DNA from: Skermanella pratensis
GTDB taxonomy: Bacteria; Pseudomonadota; Alphaproteobacteria; Azospirillales; Azospirillaceae
Reading direction: 5' to 3'
NCBI RefSeq assembly: GCF_008843145.1
Contig: NZ_CP030265.1
Span: forward strand, 2,280,001 to 2,344,000
DNA: 64,000 nt
Each line of letters opens with the position of its first letter. The stretch's first letter is position 1. A program made the translations under genes and the position numbers. A model generated the notes under the pieces. It saw only the letters and a list, made by a program, of their open reading frames with translations. It had not been told where the DNA came from and searched no databases. Shown piece after piece: positions 16,396 through 26,750 of the stretch.

Positions 16396-17337
16396 TCATC
16401 CTTGACGGGTGCCGCTCCGTTCCAGGTCGCGATGCGTCAGCCCTACCTTGTAACCCCGGCCGCCGAGCCATTCGGCCAGTGATTTCGCCACGAAGACAGA
16501 CCGGTGGCGGCCGCCGGTGCAGCCGACCGCGATCGTCAGGTAGCTCTTTCCTTCCTGGTTGTAGCGCGGCAGGAGCGGCTGCAACAGGTCTGTCAGATGG
16601 CTGAAGAAGGCATCGAAGTCAGGATCCTCCGCTACCCTCGCGGCGACCGCTGCGTCCAGCCCGGTCAGGGGCCGCAGGCGCGGATCGTAATGGGGGTTGG
16701 TTAAGAATCGTACATCGAAAACCAGGTCGGCCTCGCGCGGCACGCCTTGGCGGAACGAGAACGACGTGACGAAAACATGGAGCGTCGGCTCCGCGCTCAG
16801 CTTGAAGTGTCCGGCCAGGATGCGGCGCAGGTCGTGGATCGACAGCAGCGACGTGTCGATCGTGACGTCGGCCCGATCCTTGAGCGGGGCGAGAAGGGTC
16901 CGCTCGCGGAGGATGCCGTCGGCGACCGGGCGGTCCACGGCGAGCGGGTGGCGCCGCCGCGTCTCGGTGTACCGGCGCTGCAGGATCTCGTCGGCGCATT
17001 CCAGGAAGATCAGCCGCACCGCCAGGTCCGGCCGGGCGGCCAGCCCCTCGATCCGCGCCATCAGCGCGTCGGAACTGAAGTGCCGCGTCCGGGCATCGAC
17101 CGTGATGGCCAGCGGCCGGGACAACAGGTCGCCCTGCTCGACCAGCGCGTCGACCATGTTCATCGGCAGATTGTCCACCGCCTCGTAACCGAGGTCTTCG
17201 AGGCACTTGAGGGCGGTGGAGAGGCCGGCGCCCGACATCCCGGTGACGATGGCGACGGCACGGGGCCTCGTCGTATTCCGGGCCGGGTCCTGGGAGATTT
17301 CGCCGGCGGCCGCCCCCTCGGAAACTGGAATCGTCAT
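16396..17337 (-). CDS. rapZ: RNase adapter / nucleotide-binding protein RapZ
   Basis: 313 residues with a P-loop VTGMSGAGLSTALK near residue 32-45 and the C-terminal signature VGCTGGRHRSVFVAKSLAEWL typical of RapZ (YvcJ/YhbJ). In enterobacteria RapZ guides RNase E to the GlmZ small RNA and so controls amino-sugar synthesis; in alphaproteobacteria the role is less clear. Its ATG overlaps the end of hprK (ATGA), so translation would be coupled. The N-terminal 25 residues are a variable extension. Confidence 0.92.
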   Translation of the reverse strand: MTIPVSEGAAAGEISQDPARNTTRPRAVAIVTGMSGAGLSTALKCLEDLGYEAVDNLPMNMVDALVEQGDLLSRPLAITVDARTRHFSSDALMARIEGLAARPDLAVRLIFLECADEILQRRYTETRRRHPLAVDRPVADGILRERTLLAPLKDRADVTIDTSLLSIHDLRRILAGHFKLSAEPTLHVFVTSFSFRQGVPREADLVFDVRFLTNPHYDPRLRPLTGLDAAVAARVAEDPDFDAFFSHLTDLLQPLLPRYNQEGKSYLTIAVGCTGGRHRSVFVAKSLAEWLGGRGYKVGLTHRDLERSGTRQG

Positions 17338-17782
17338 GGGCGGTCCGGCACAGGCTCGAGCGTGCCCGCCTTGAGGCGTGCGGCGGCGAGCCTCACCTTG
17401 GCCGGCGTCGAAGCGTGGAAGGGAGCGAGGGCGACACGGCGAATCGGACGGTCCAGCAGCAGGCAGGTCTCGACTTCGGGCAGGCGTTCGATCGGGTCGT
17501 CAGCCCCGAGATCGACGATCAGCCCGATCGGGGCGGTCCGGACGGCATCGACCGGCAGGATGCCGACGCCTCGGACTTCCAGAAGTCCGGCAAGCGGCTT
17601 GGGCGCCCTGGCCATCACGCGGCCCGCCGCATCCAGGCTCAACTCGACCTGGTCATCGGCGACAAGGCGCCCCCCGCCGTCGATCAGGCGGAGAGCCAGA
17701 TCGGATTTGCCGCTGCCGGAGGGCCCCGCAACAGGACTCCGAAACCCGACAGCGCGACGCACGTGCCGTAAATCATTAACAT
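17334..17782 (-). pseudogene. hprK: HPr kinase/phosphorylase (short alphaproteobacterial form), apparent frameshift
   Basis: Two adjacent frames together give one HprK C-terminal-type kinase. The first reads MLMIYGTCVALSGFGVLLRGP from 17782 (or MIYG from 17776). The second continues GPSGSGKSDLALRLIDGGGRLVADDQVEL, with the Walker A motif, to the stop at 17334. The switch falls in the run GGGGCCC at about 17721-17727 (reverse strand). One extra C there restores a continuous reading of LLRGPSGSGKSD. The gene should phosphorylate HPr on serine. Because the rest of the operon (rapZ, EIIA, HPr, EI) is intact, a sequencing error is at least as likely as true inactivation. Confidence 0.82.
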
Positions 17783-17937
17783 GGTCTGGGGAGGTTGCTG
17801 TGCCCGCGTCCCGCTGTCAATGCTCAGCCGCTGGAATGAATAGCTCTTTCGGGATTTGCAATGCGATTTCGATCGGTTCGGCCGCGCGGTCGGAAGCGCC
17901 GCCGCGCCCGGTTCCGGCGCGGCGGCGCTTCCAGGGT

Positions 17938-18201
17938 TCAATGAAGCTTCAATTCCGCATCGACGAACCGGCATTCGCCCGGCTTGATCAGCGAATTGGA
18001 TGCCACTTTCACGGAGTGCAGCTTGCCATCCAGCTCGCGTTCCCAAAACGTCAGGAACTTGTGCAGCACGGGGTAGCGGGGGGCTATGTCCAGATCCTGC
18101 CAGATGTAGCTTTGCAGCAGACCCGGATGGTCCGGCATGTGGTACAGGATCTCGGCGACGGTCAGGCGATAGTCACGCAGCTGAAGACTCAAACTTGCCA
18201 T
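17938..18201 (-). CDS. Usg-family protein
   Basis: 87 residues from ATG 18201 with a strong GGAGGAG ribosome-binding site. The sequence SLSLQLRDYRLTVAEILYHMPDHPGLLQSYIWQDLDIAPRYPVLHKFLTFWERELDGKLHSV matches the small Usg family that is common in alphaproteobacteria. These are soluble proteins of unknown function, despite an old link by name to aspartate-semialdehyde dehydrogenase. It stands alone, upstream of hprK on the same strand. Confidence 0.85.
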   Translation of the reverse strand: MASLSLQLRDYRLTVAEILYHMPDHPGLLQSYIWQDLDIAPRYPVLHKFLTFWERELDGKLHSVKVASNSLIKPGECRFVDAELKLH

Positions 18202-18381
18202 GCAGATCTCCTCCGTGGTTGCGACCGGTGGGACTCCCGACATCTTGGTCTTGGTCCGAGTGTGACCTTGGACAATTTGCCTGGCAAGCAAAATCATCCT
18301 TTATAATCAGTAAGTTAGCAGCCGATCGCGGGGGCTGCTGCCAAGCCGGCGGACGGCTTCGAAAAAATCCGCAAAAACCCT

Positions 18382-18388
18382 CTTGAAA
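18382..18388 (+). promoter_or_regulatory. Probable heat-shock -35 element of groES
   Basis: CTTGAAA is the classic -35 sequence of RpoH (sigma-32) promoters and lies 25 bases before the CIRCE operator. I cannot identify a convincing RpoH -10 box, so the promoter type is tentative. Confidence 0.4.
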
Positions 18389-18412
18389 CGGATTCCGGGT
18401 TCAATTAGCTAG

Positions 18413-18439
18413 TTGGCACTTCTCGGGCGGGAGTGCTAA
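18413..18439 (+). promoter_or_regulatory. CIRCE operator (HrcA binding site)
   Basis: TTGGCACTT, a nine-base spacer and GAGTGCTAA. This matches the CIRCE consensus TTAGCACTC-N9-GAGTGCTAA with the right arm perfect, the spacer exact and two mismatches in the left arm (positions 3 and 9). It lies about 100 bases upstream of groES, so HrcA repression of groESL is expected. Confidence 0.9.
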
Positions 18440-18536
18440 CAGCGCACGGCGCGGCATCCTCGGCCGAGGTTCATTGATCCCATGTCTTGAGGGCCGGCGC
18501 GACCGGCCCGGTTCTGAATTTGGAGGAGATTCCGCG

Positions 18537-18851
18537 ATGAAGTTCCGTCCTCTGCATGACCGCGTGGTGGTTCGCCGGGTGGAGCAGGAAAGCAAGACCG
18601 CCGGCGGCATCATCATCCCGGATACGGCCAAGGAGAAGCCGCAGGAAGGCGAAGTGATCGCCGTGGGCCCCGGCGCCCGCGACGAAAGCGGCAAGGTCCA
18701 TGCGCTCGACGTCAGGGCCGGCGACCGCGTCCTGTTCGGAAAGTGGTCGGGCACCGAGGTCAAGATCGACGGCGTCGACTACCTGATCATGAAGGAGTCG
18801 GATCTGCTGGGCGTGCTCGAAGCGGCACCCGCGACCGCCAAGGCCGCCTGA
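18537..18851 (+). CDS. groES: Co-chaperonin GroES
   Basis: 104 residues from ATG 18537, 10 bases after GGAGGAG. It contains the standard GroES sequence: [13 protein letters not shown] at the start, the mobile loop [21 protein letters not shown] that binds GroEL, and [33 protein letters not shown]. It forms the heptameric lid of the GroEL folding chamber. First gene of the groESL operon behind a CIRCE operator. Its nine-residue tail ([10 protein letters not shown]) is longer than in E. coli. Confidence 0.97.
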   Translation: MKFRPLHDRVVVRRVEQESKTAGGIIIPDTAKEKPQEGEVIAVGPGARDESGKVHALDVRAGDRVLFGKWSGTEVKIDGVDYLIMKESDLLGVLEAAPATAKAA

Positions 18852-18876
18852 CCGGCGCCGCCTCATCCGGACGTAA

Positions 18877-20553
<1,677 letters not shown>

Positions 20554-20592
20554 TCCGGTCGTTCAATATAATCGTATCGATGCAATCGCCTT

Positions 20593-20619
20593 GGGCGGCC
20601 CGCTTGGGCCGCCCTTTTT
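20593..20619 (+). terminator. Rho-independent terminator of groESL
   Basis: A 9-bp perfect stem (20593-20601 GGGCGGCCC with 20606-20614) and a GCTT loop are followed directly by TTTTT. It begins 40 bases after the groEL stop. Confidence 0.9.
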
Positions 20620-20729
20620 CTTTGCGGCCCCCGGCGGCTCTGGACCGCTGACCCGGCGAAGTCCTCTGTCGCTCCCACATATCCGAGCCTATCTGTGTCA
20701 TCTGTGGCCGAGAATGGAAGAGCACCCCA

Positions 20730-21776
20730 ATGGAATGGTGGCATCCCGACAGTTTCGCCCGGCGGCGCCCATTCCTGGAGGGCAGGGCGCTGATCGCCTC
20801 CAGGGTGCGGGGCTGGTTCGAAGGGCAGGGCTTCTTCGAGGTCGAGACGCCGGCCCTCCAGGTATCGCCCGGGCTTGAGCCTCACCTGAACGCGTTCTCG
20901 ACCGAGCTGGTCGGTCCCAACCCGGACGACCGGCGCACCCTCTATCTCCACACCAGCCCCGAATTCGCCATGAAGAAGCTGCTGGTGGCGGGAATGCCGA
21001 AGCTGTTCCAACTCGCGAAGGTTTTCCGCAACGGCGAACGCTCGGGGACCCACAGCCCGGAATTCACCATGCTGGAGTGGTACAGGGCAGGGGCCGGCTA
21101 CCGGGACCTGATGGACGACTGCACCGCCCTGGTCCGGACGGCGGCCCGGGCGGGCGGGCGCGAGGGGTTCGACTGGCGCGGCCGGACCTGCGATCCGTTC
21201 GCCCCGTGGGAGGTGCTGACCGTCGCCGACGCCTTCGACCGCCATGCCGGAATCGACCTGCTCGCGACCGCGCCCGATCCGCTGGCGCCCGACGCGGAGC
21301 TGCTGGCGCGCGAGGCGGAGCGGATCGGAATCCGGCCCCATTCCGGGGATACCTGGGAAGACCTCTTCTTCCGCATCTCCCTGGACCTGATCGAGCCCAA
21401 CCTCGGCATGGACCGGCCGACCTTCCTGACGGACTATCCCGTCTCCATGGCGGCGCTATCCCGTCCCAGGCCCGACGATCCGCGCGTCGCCGAACGCTTC
21501 GAGCTTTATGCCTGCGGCCTGGAACTGGCAAACGCCTTCGGCGAGCTGACCGATGCCGCTGTCCAGCGAGCCCGGTTCGAGGCCGACATGGATCTCAAGG
21601 AGCGGCTCTACGGCACCCGCTACCCGATCGACCCGGATTTCATGGCGGCGCTGGAGTTCGGCATGCCGGAGAGCGCGGGAATTGCCCTGGGGTTCGACCG
21701 GTTGGTCCTGCTATGCACCGGGGCGGAGGAGATCGGCGACGTCCTCTGGGCTCCGGTGTCCGGTTTCGAAAGGTGA
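20730..21776 (+). CDS. epmA: EF-P beta-lysylation ligase EpmA (GenX)
   Basis: 348 residues: the catalytic core of class II lysyl-tRNA synthetase without the N-terminal anticodon-binding domain, which is diagnostic of EpmA/GenX/PoxA. Class II motifs are visible: motif 2 LAKVFRNGERSGTHSPEFTMLEWY and motif 3 ESAGIALGFDRLVLL. The enzyme attaches a lysine-type group to a conserved lysine of elongation factor P, which helps ribosomes through polyproline stretches. Its usual partner EpmB (lysine 2,3-aminomutase) is not in the window. The stop codon overlaps the next ATG by one base. Confidence 0.92.
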   Translation: MEWWHPDSFARRRPFLEGRALIASRVRGWFEGQGFFEVETPALQVSPGLEPHLNAFSTELVGPNPDDRRTLYLHTSPEFAMKKLLVAGMPKLFQLAKVFRNGERSGTHSPEFTMLEWYRAGAGYRDLMDDCTALVRTAARAGGREGFDWRGRTCDPFAPWEVLTVADAFDRHAGIDLLATAPDPLAPDAELLAREAERIGIRPHSGDTWEDLFFRISLDLIEPNLGMDRPTFLTDYPVSMAALSRPRPDDPRVAERFELYACGLELANAFGELTDAAVQRARFEADMDLKERLYGTRYPIDPDFMAALEFGMPESAGIALGFDRLVLLCTGAEEIGDVLWAPVSGFER

Positions 21777-22132
21777 TGGGATTGATCGGATTTCTGTTGA
21801 ATAAGGTCCCGCTGCGGCTCCTGCTGTCCGCGGGGCTGCTGCTGACCGCCTCCTGCGCCAGCCTGGAACCCAACCCGCTGCTGGGCCGCTGGACCCTGTC
21901 CTCGCCCATGGCTCCCGGCTTGGTCCTGGGCACCTACGAGTTCCGGCGGTCCAGCATGACCGCCTTCGGGATGACCCAGCGGGTGGAGTACTCGGTCGAG
22001 GGCGACGACGTGCTGGTCATCCCCGAGGCGCTCGGGATCGGATTGGAGATCACCGTGGTGGACGAGGATACCGCCCGGCTCAACGATCCGGTGACCGGCG
22101 GCCTGGTGACGCTGCGCCGGCTTCGGAGTTGA
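21776..22132 (+). CDS. Small putative lipoprotein coupled to epmA
   Basis: 118 residues beginning at the ATG that shares its first base with the epmA stop (TGATG). The N-terminus MGLIGFLLNKVPLRLLLSAGLLLTASCASLEPNP is a signal peptide with a lipobox (LTASC). The mature part (LLGRWTLSSPMAPGLVLGTYEFRRSSMTAFG...) is predicted beta-rich and reminiscent of small lipocalin-like or DUF domains, but I do not recognise a family. The last 53 bases overlap the convergent EamA gene, inside its 15-bp repeat tail. Confidence 0.65.
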   Translation: MGLIGFLLNKVPLRLLLSAGLLLTASCASLEPNPLLGRWTLSSPMAPGLVLGTYEFRRSSMTAFGMTQRVEYSVEGDDVLVIPEALGIGLEITVVDEDTARLNDPVTGGLVTLRRLRS

Positions 22133-23102
22133 GTTCCGGGGAGTTGAGTTCCGGGGAGTTGAGTTCCGGGGAGTTGAGTTCCGGCGCCGCGGCGAGCCGC
22201 TGCTCCCGGTGGAAGACGAACAGGCCGCTGGCGACGATCAGTGCCGCCCCCGCCGCGACCCACAGGTCGGGCACGTCGCCCCAGATGATCCAGCCCAGCG
22301 CGAGCGCCCAGACCAGCGACGTATACTGGTAAGGCACCACGACCGCGGCGGGGCTTAGCTTCAGCGACTGGTTGACCAGCGCATGGGCGGCCAGCGCCAC
22401 GACGCCCAGGACGCCGAGCAGGCCCAGGTGCGGCCATGTCGGCGGTATCCAGTAGAACGGAACGGCGATGGCCCCCGCCGCCCCGACGCCCAGCGTCTGG
22501 AACGCCAGCAACGTCAACCCGCCGGTTCCCCGCAGCGAACGCGTCGAGATCAGCATCAGGGCGAAGGTGAAGCTGCCGCCCAGCGCCGCCAGCGCGCCGA
22601 AATTCAGGATGTCGCCGGTCGGCCTCAGCACCATGAGAACGCCGGCGAAACCCACGGCGATCGCGCACCAGCGCCGGGCGCCGACCTTCTCGCCCAGCAG
22701 CGGCACCGACAGCGCCGTCACGAACAGCGGGGCCGCCATGTAGATCGTGAGGACGTCGGCCAGCGGCAGCACCCGGACCGAGAGGTAGAACAGGGCGACC
22801 TCGGCGATCATCAGCACGATCCGCACGATATGGGCGATCGGCCTGTCCGTCTGCAACACCTGGACCGGGCCGGCGCGTATGATCAGGGGAGCCAGGATCA
22901 GGAGCGACGCGGCGCTTCGGATGGCGAGGATCATCGGGACCGGATAGATCTCCACCAGCCATTTGCCCATCGCATCGTTCAGCGTGAACAGAGACATGCC
23001 CAGGACCATGCAGAGGATGCCGAGCCGGTTATCCGGTCGTTCCTCCGAGGAGGCGGAAGAAGATCCGGCCGCCGGGACGGCGCGGGAGGAAGGAGAAGAC
23101 AA
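22080..23102 (-). CDS. EamA/DMT-family inner-membrane exporter with repeat tail
   Basis: 340 residues with about ten hydrophobic spans, two EamA repeats (first NRLGILCMVLGMSLFTLNDAMGKWLVE..., second LNFGALAALGGSFTFALMLISTRSL...). The family exports metabolites such as amino acids or purines; the substrate here is unknown. The Ser/Ala-rich N-terminal tail and the C-terminus are unusual: after FVFHREQRLAAA the protein ends with four copies of PELNS, encoded by a 15-bp tandem repeat, then a basic end. The 3' end overlaps the convergent lipoprotein gene. Confidence 0.85.
   Translation of the reverse strand: MSSPSSRAVPAAGSSSASSEERPDNRLGILCMVLGMSLFTLNDAMGKWLVEIYPVPMILAIRSAASLLILAPLIIRAGPVQVLQTDRPIAHIVRIVLMIAEVALFYLSVRVLPLADVLTIYMAAPLFVTALSVPLLGEKVGARRWCAIAVGFAGVLMVLRPTGDILNFGALAALGGSFTFALMLISTRSLRGTGGLTLLAFQTLGVGAAGAIAVPFYWIPPTWPHLGLLGVLGVVALAAHALVNQSLKLSPAAVVVPYQYTSLVWALALGWIIWGDVPDLWVAAGAALIVASGLFVFHREQRLAAAPELNSPELNSPELNSPELNSEAGAASPGRRSPDR
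22126..22185. repeat. 15-bp tandem repeat (4 copies) in the EamA gene 3' end
   Basis: Four head-to-tail copies of GAGTTGAGTTCCGGG (22126-22140, 22141-22155, 22156-22170, and 22171-22185 with one change). In the EamA reading frame each unit adds the pentapeptide PELNS, so copy-number changes keep the frame. The first copy covers the stop region of the convergent lipoprotein gene. Confidence 0.95.
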
Positions 23103-23117
23103 GCAGAAAACTCCGGA

Positions 23118-24215
23118 TCAGGCTGCTTCACGCTCCAGGCGGCGGTGGAGAAAGGCCAGCACGGCCGCTTCCTCCGGCTTGAGGGCGTCGAGACCGGAGC
23201 GCAGGTCGTCTTCCACCTGTTCCTTCAACTGGGTGACCAGATCCCCTTCGAGATAGCAGTCGAGCACCTGGGGGTGGATGTAGCATTTCCGGCAGATCGC
23301 CGGCGTGTTGCCAAGCCGGGCGGAAACCCGTTCGATCGCGGCGCGCAGATTGCGCTTGGCTGCGGCCTTCGTGTCGAAGCTCTCGAACTCGGCCAGAGCC
23401 AGCGCCGCCAGCACGGTCCCGGCCCAGGTCCGGAAGTCCTTGGCCGAGAAGTCTTTGCCGCTGATCTCCCTCAAATAATCGTTGACGTCCTGCGAGGTGA
23501 CGCCGTGGCGGGTCCCGTCGTCATCGAAATACTGGAACAGGTGCTGGCCCGGCACGTCCTGGCAGGACTTGACGATGCGGGCGATCCGCCGGTCCTCGAC
23601 CTGGAGATTCCAGACCTTGCCGCTCTTCCCCTTGAACTCGAAACGCAGCTTGCCGCCGGCGACCTCGACATGGCGATCCTGCAGGGTGGTCAGGCCGAAA
23701 CTCTTGTTCTCCTTGGAATATGTCGCGTTGCCGACGCGGATCAGGGTGTTTTCCAGCAGGTGGACGACGGTCGCCAGGACCTTCTCGCGCGGCAGCCCGC
23801 GCTTGCCCATGTCGGCCGCGATGCGCTCCCGGATCGCGGGAAGCGCCCGGCCGAACTCCAGCATGCGCTCGTACTTTGTGCTGTCGCGCACTTCGCGCCA
23901 GCGGGGATGGTAACGGTATTGCTTGCGGTCCCGATCGTCGCGGCCCGTGGCCTGGATGTGTCCCTGGGGATCGGGGCAGATCCAGACGTCCGTATAGGCC
24001 GGCGGGATCGCCAGTGACTTGATGCGCTCAAGGTCCGCCTTGTCCTTCAGGACGCTGCCGTCGGGATTCCTGTAGCTGAATCCCTTGCCCGACTTCCGCC
24101 GCCGGATCCCGGGCTCCTCGTCCGAGACGTAGACCAGGCCGGCCTGTTCCGCCGCCGCCGGCGGATCGACGACAGTGCCTTCTTCTTCGTTCACGCGGAT
24201 CGCGCCGTCCTGCAT
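23118..24215 (-). CDS. DNA topoisomerase IB (poxvirus/eukaryote type)
   Basis: 365 residues. The sequence RRRKSGKGFSYRNPDGSVLKDKADLERIKSLAIPPAYTDVWICPDPQGHIQATGRDDRDRKQYRYHPRWREVRD is the N-terminal DNA-binding part. The active-site tyrosine lies in ICRKCYIHPQVL near residue 310, with the catalytic arginines in the central domain. Such enzymes relax supercoils by nicking one strand through a 3'-phosphotyrosine link. Bacterial homologues are accessory topoisomerases. Separated from the upstream EamA gene on the same strand by 15 bases, so possibly co-transcribed. Confidence 0.92.
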   Translation of the reverse strand: MQDGAIRVNEEEGTVVDPPAAAEQAGLVYVSDEEPGIRRRKSGKGFSYRNPDGSVLKDKADLERIKSLAIPPAYTDVWICPDPQGHIQATGRDDRDRKQYRYHPRWREVRDSTKYERMLEFGRALPAIRERIAADMGKRGLPREKVLATVVHLLENTLIRVGNATYSKENKSFGLTTLQDRHVEVAGGKLRFEFKGKSGKVWNLQVEDRRIARIVKSCQDVPGQHLFQYFDDDGTRHGVTSQDVNDYLREISGKDFSAKDFRTWAGTVLAALALAEFESFDTKAAAKRNLRAAIERVSARLGNTPAICRKCYIHPQVLDCYLEGDLVTQLKEQVEDDLRSGLDALKPEEAAVLAFLHRRLEREAA

Positions 24216-24383
24216 TCTGACTTCCTTGGCCTCGGTTACTTTGGCTGGGCTCAGAGCAATAACGCTTTGAAAAGAAAATCAGCGCGGTCGAGTCGTCGGA
24301 CGGGACCTTGCGGGCACTTCGGTTGTTCTCTCGTCACCTGATGCCAAACCTGCGATCTCCAAAATTTCCATCGAGGCCGATCC

Positions 24384-26750
24384 GTGAGCAGAATGCCGCC
24401 TGTTGTCAATGTCGTCCGCCGGTCCCGTATCCAGGAAGGCCTCCCCTTTCCCCTGGGCGCGACCTGGGACGGGTTGGGAGTGAATTTCGCACTTTTTTCC
24501 GCTCACGCCACCAAGGTCGAGCTTTGCCTTTTCGACAGGGACGGCAAACGGGAACTGGAGCGTATCGAACTGCCGGAGTACACCGACGAAGTCTGGCACG
24601 GCTATCTTCCCGACGCCCGGCCGGGCACCGTCTATGGCTATCGCGTCCACGGCCCTTTCGAGCCGACCGCCGGCCACCGCTTCAACCCGAACAAGCTTCT
24701 GCTCGACCCCTACGCCAAGGCGCTGGTCGGCCATATGCGCTGGTCTGACGCCCATTTCGGATACCGCATCGGCTCGCCGCGCGACGACCTGTCGTTCGAC
24801 CGGCGCGACAGCGCCCCGGGCATGCCGAAGTGCCGCGTCGTCGACCCGGCCTTCACCTGGGGCCATACCCAGGCGCCGCGGATTCCCTGGGAACGGACGA
24901 TCTTCTACGAGACCCATGTGGGCGGCTACACGATGCGCCACCCCGCGGTGCCGCCCCAGCTCCAGGGGACCTATGCCGGCCTGGCCCATCAGGACGTGGT
25001 CGACTATATCCGCAGCATCGGCATCACCTCGATCGAGCTTCTGCCGGTCCACGCCTTCCTGGACGACCGGCACCTGCTTGAGCGCGGCCTGCGGAACTAC
25101 TGGGGCTACAACACCATCGGCTTCTTCGCGCCGGAGCCCCGCTATTCGGCTTCCGGGACGATCGGCGAATTCAAGGAGATGGTCGCCCGTTTCCATGACG
25201 CGGGCATCGAGGTGATCCTGGACGTCGTCTACAACCACACCGCCGAAGGCAACGAGCGCGGTCCGACGCTGTCCTTCAAGGGTATCGACAACGCCTCCTA
25301 CTATCGCCTGGCGCCCGATGCGCGGTACTACATCAACGATACCGGGACCGGCAACACGCTGAACGTGTCCCATCCGCGGGTTCTGCAGATGGTGACCGAC
25401 AGCCTGCGCTACTGGGCGACCGAGATGCGGGTGGACGGGTTCCGCTTCGACCTGGCGACCATCCTGGGACGCGAGCCCCACGGCTTCGACCAGGGCGGCG
25501 GATTCCTGGACGCCTGCCGCCAGGACCCGATCCTGTCCCGCGTCAAGCTCATCGCCGAGCCGTGGGACATCGGCCCCGGCGGCTACCAGGTCGGCGAGTT
25601 CCCGCCGGGCTGGGCGGAGTGGAACGACCGCTATCGCGACACCATCCGCAGCTATTGGAAGGGTGACGAGGGCAAGCTGCCGGAAGTCGCGTCCCGCCTG
25701 ACCGGCTCCAGCGATTTCTTCGAGAAGCGCGGTCGCCGTCCTTGGGCAAGCGTGAACTTCATCACCGCCCACGACGGCTTCACGCTCAACGACCTGGTGT
25801 CGTACAACGAGAAGCACAACCAGGCAAACGGCGAGAACAACAACGACGGCCATTCCAACAATCATAGCTGGAATCACGGCGTCGAGGGGGCGACGGACGA
25901 TCCAGAGATCAGGGCGCTCCGCGAGCGGCAGAAGCGCAACATGCTGGCCACGCTGCTGTTCTCGCAGGGAACGCCGATGATCCTGGCCGGCGACGAGTTC
26001 GGCAATACCCAGGGCGGCAACAACAACGTCTACTGCCAGAACAGCGAGATCGGCTGGATCAACTGGGACAAGATCGACGAAGATGATCAAGCCCTGATCG
26101 AGTTCGTCCGCGAGGTGGTGGCACTCCGCCAGTCCCATCCGCTGCTGGGTCTGCCGAAGTTCCTGCACGGGCATCAGGACGAGGAACTGGGGTTCAAGGA
26201 CATCACCTGGATCACCCCTGCCGGCGTCGAGAAGAGTTCGGAACAGTGGCAGGATCCGATGGCACGCTGCGTCGGCATGCTTCTCGACGGGCGGGTCGCC
26301 CGCGGGCTCCAGCAACAGGCCAAGGGCAAGCCGGGCGACATCCTGATGCTGGTGATCAACTCCTACCACGAGGATCTGCCGTTCAAGATGCCCGCCGTGC
26401 CGGGGGTGGTCGGCTGGCAGTCCTTGCTCGACACGGCCGGTCCGGGCAGGAAGCCGTCCCTGCTCGACACCGGCGGCCAGATCACAGCGGCCGGGCGCAG
26501 TCTCGTCCTTCTGACGGCCCTCCATGACGGAGCGGTCTGGACCAGCGCCGAGTCCGCCCGCGCGCGGCTGTCCATGCCGGAGGTCGACCCGATCCCCGAG
26601 CCGTTGGAGGAGGACGTTCCCCTCGATGCGCCGACCGCGGCCGAGTTGGCGGCGGTCGATCCCGCCGACCACGGCCGTCCGGCCGAGGAAGCTTCACCGG
26701 AGGAGGCCGAGGCGCAACAATCCGAACCCAGCGAGACACCGGTAAAATGA
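24384..26750 (+). CDS. glgX: Glycogen debranching enzyme GlgX (isoamylase type)
   Basis: 788 residues. An N-terminal carbohydrate-binding domain (about 15-115) precedes a GH13 barrel with all catalytic motifs: DVVYNH near 280, nucleophile Asp356 in GFRFDLA, acid Glu392 in IAEPWD, and Asp464 in TAHDGF. It cleaves alpha-1,6 branches of glycogen. The GTG at 24384, after GAGG, was chosen; ATG at 24393 is an alternative. Unlike typical GlgX, it ends in a 55-residue acidic, proline-rich tail (from about 730). The stop overlaps the ATG of a sensor kinase gene. Confidence 0.93.
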   Translation: MSRMPPVVNVVRRSRIQEGLPFPLGATWDGLGVNFALFSAHATKVELCLFDRDGKRELERIELPEYTDEVWHGYLPDARPGTVYGYRVHGPFEPTAGHRFNPNKLLLDPYAKALVGHMRWSDAHFGYRIGSPRDDLSFDRRDSAPGMPKCRVVDPAFTWGHTQAPRIPWERTIFYETHVGGYTMRHPAVPPQLQGTYAGLAHQDVVDYIRSIGITSIELLPVHAFLDDRHLLERGLRNYWGYNTIGFFAPEPRYSASGTIGEFKEMVARFHDAGIEVILDVVYNHTAEGNERGPTLSFKGIDNASYYRLAPDARYYINDTGTGNTLNVSHPRVLQMVTDSLRYWATEMRVDGFRFDLATILGREPHGFDQGGGFLDACRQDPILSRVKLIAEPWDIGPGGYQVGEFPPGWAEWNDRYRDTIRSYWKGDEGKLPEVASRLTGSSDFFEKRGRRPWASVNFITAHDGFTLNDLVSYNEKHNQANGENNNDGHSNNHSWNHGVEGATDDPEIRALRERQKRNMLATLLFSQGTPMILAGDEFGNTQGGNNNVYCQNSEIGWINWDKIDEDDQALIEFVREVVALRQSHPLLGLPKFLHGHQDEELGFKDITWITPAGVEKSSEQWQDPMARCVGMLLDGRVARGLQQQAKGKPGDILMLVINSYHEDLPFKMPAVPGVVGWQSLLDTAGPGRKPSLLDTGGQITAAGRSLVLLTALHDGAVWTSAESARARLSMPEVDPIPEPLEEDVPLDAPTAAELAAVDPADHGRPAEEASPEEAEAQQSEPSETPVK

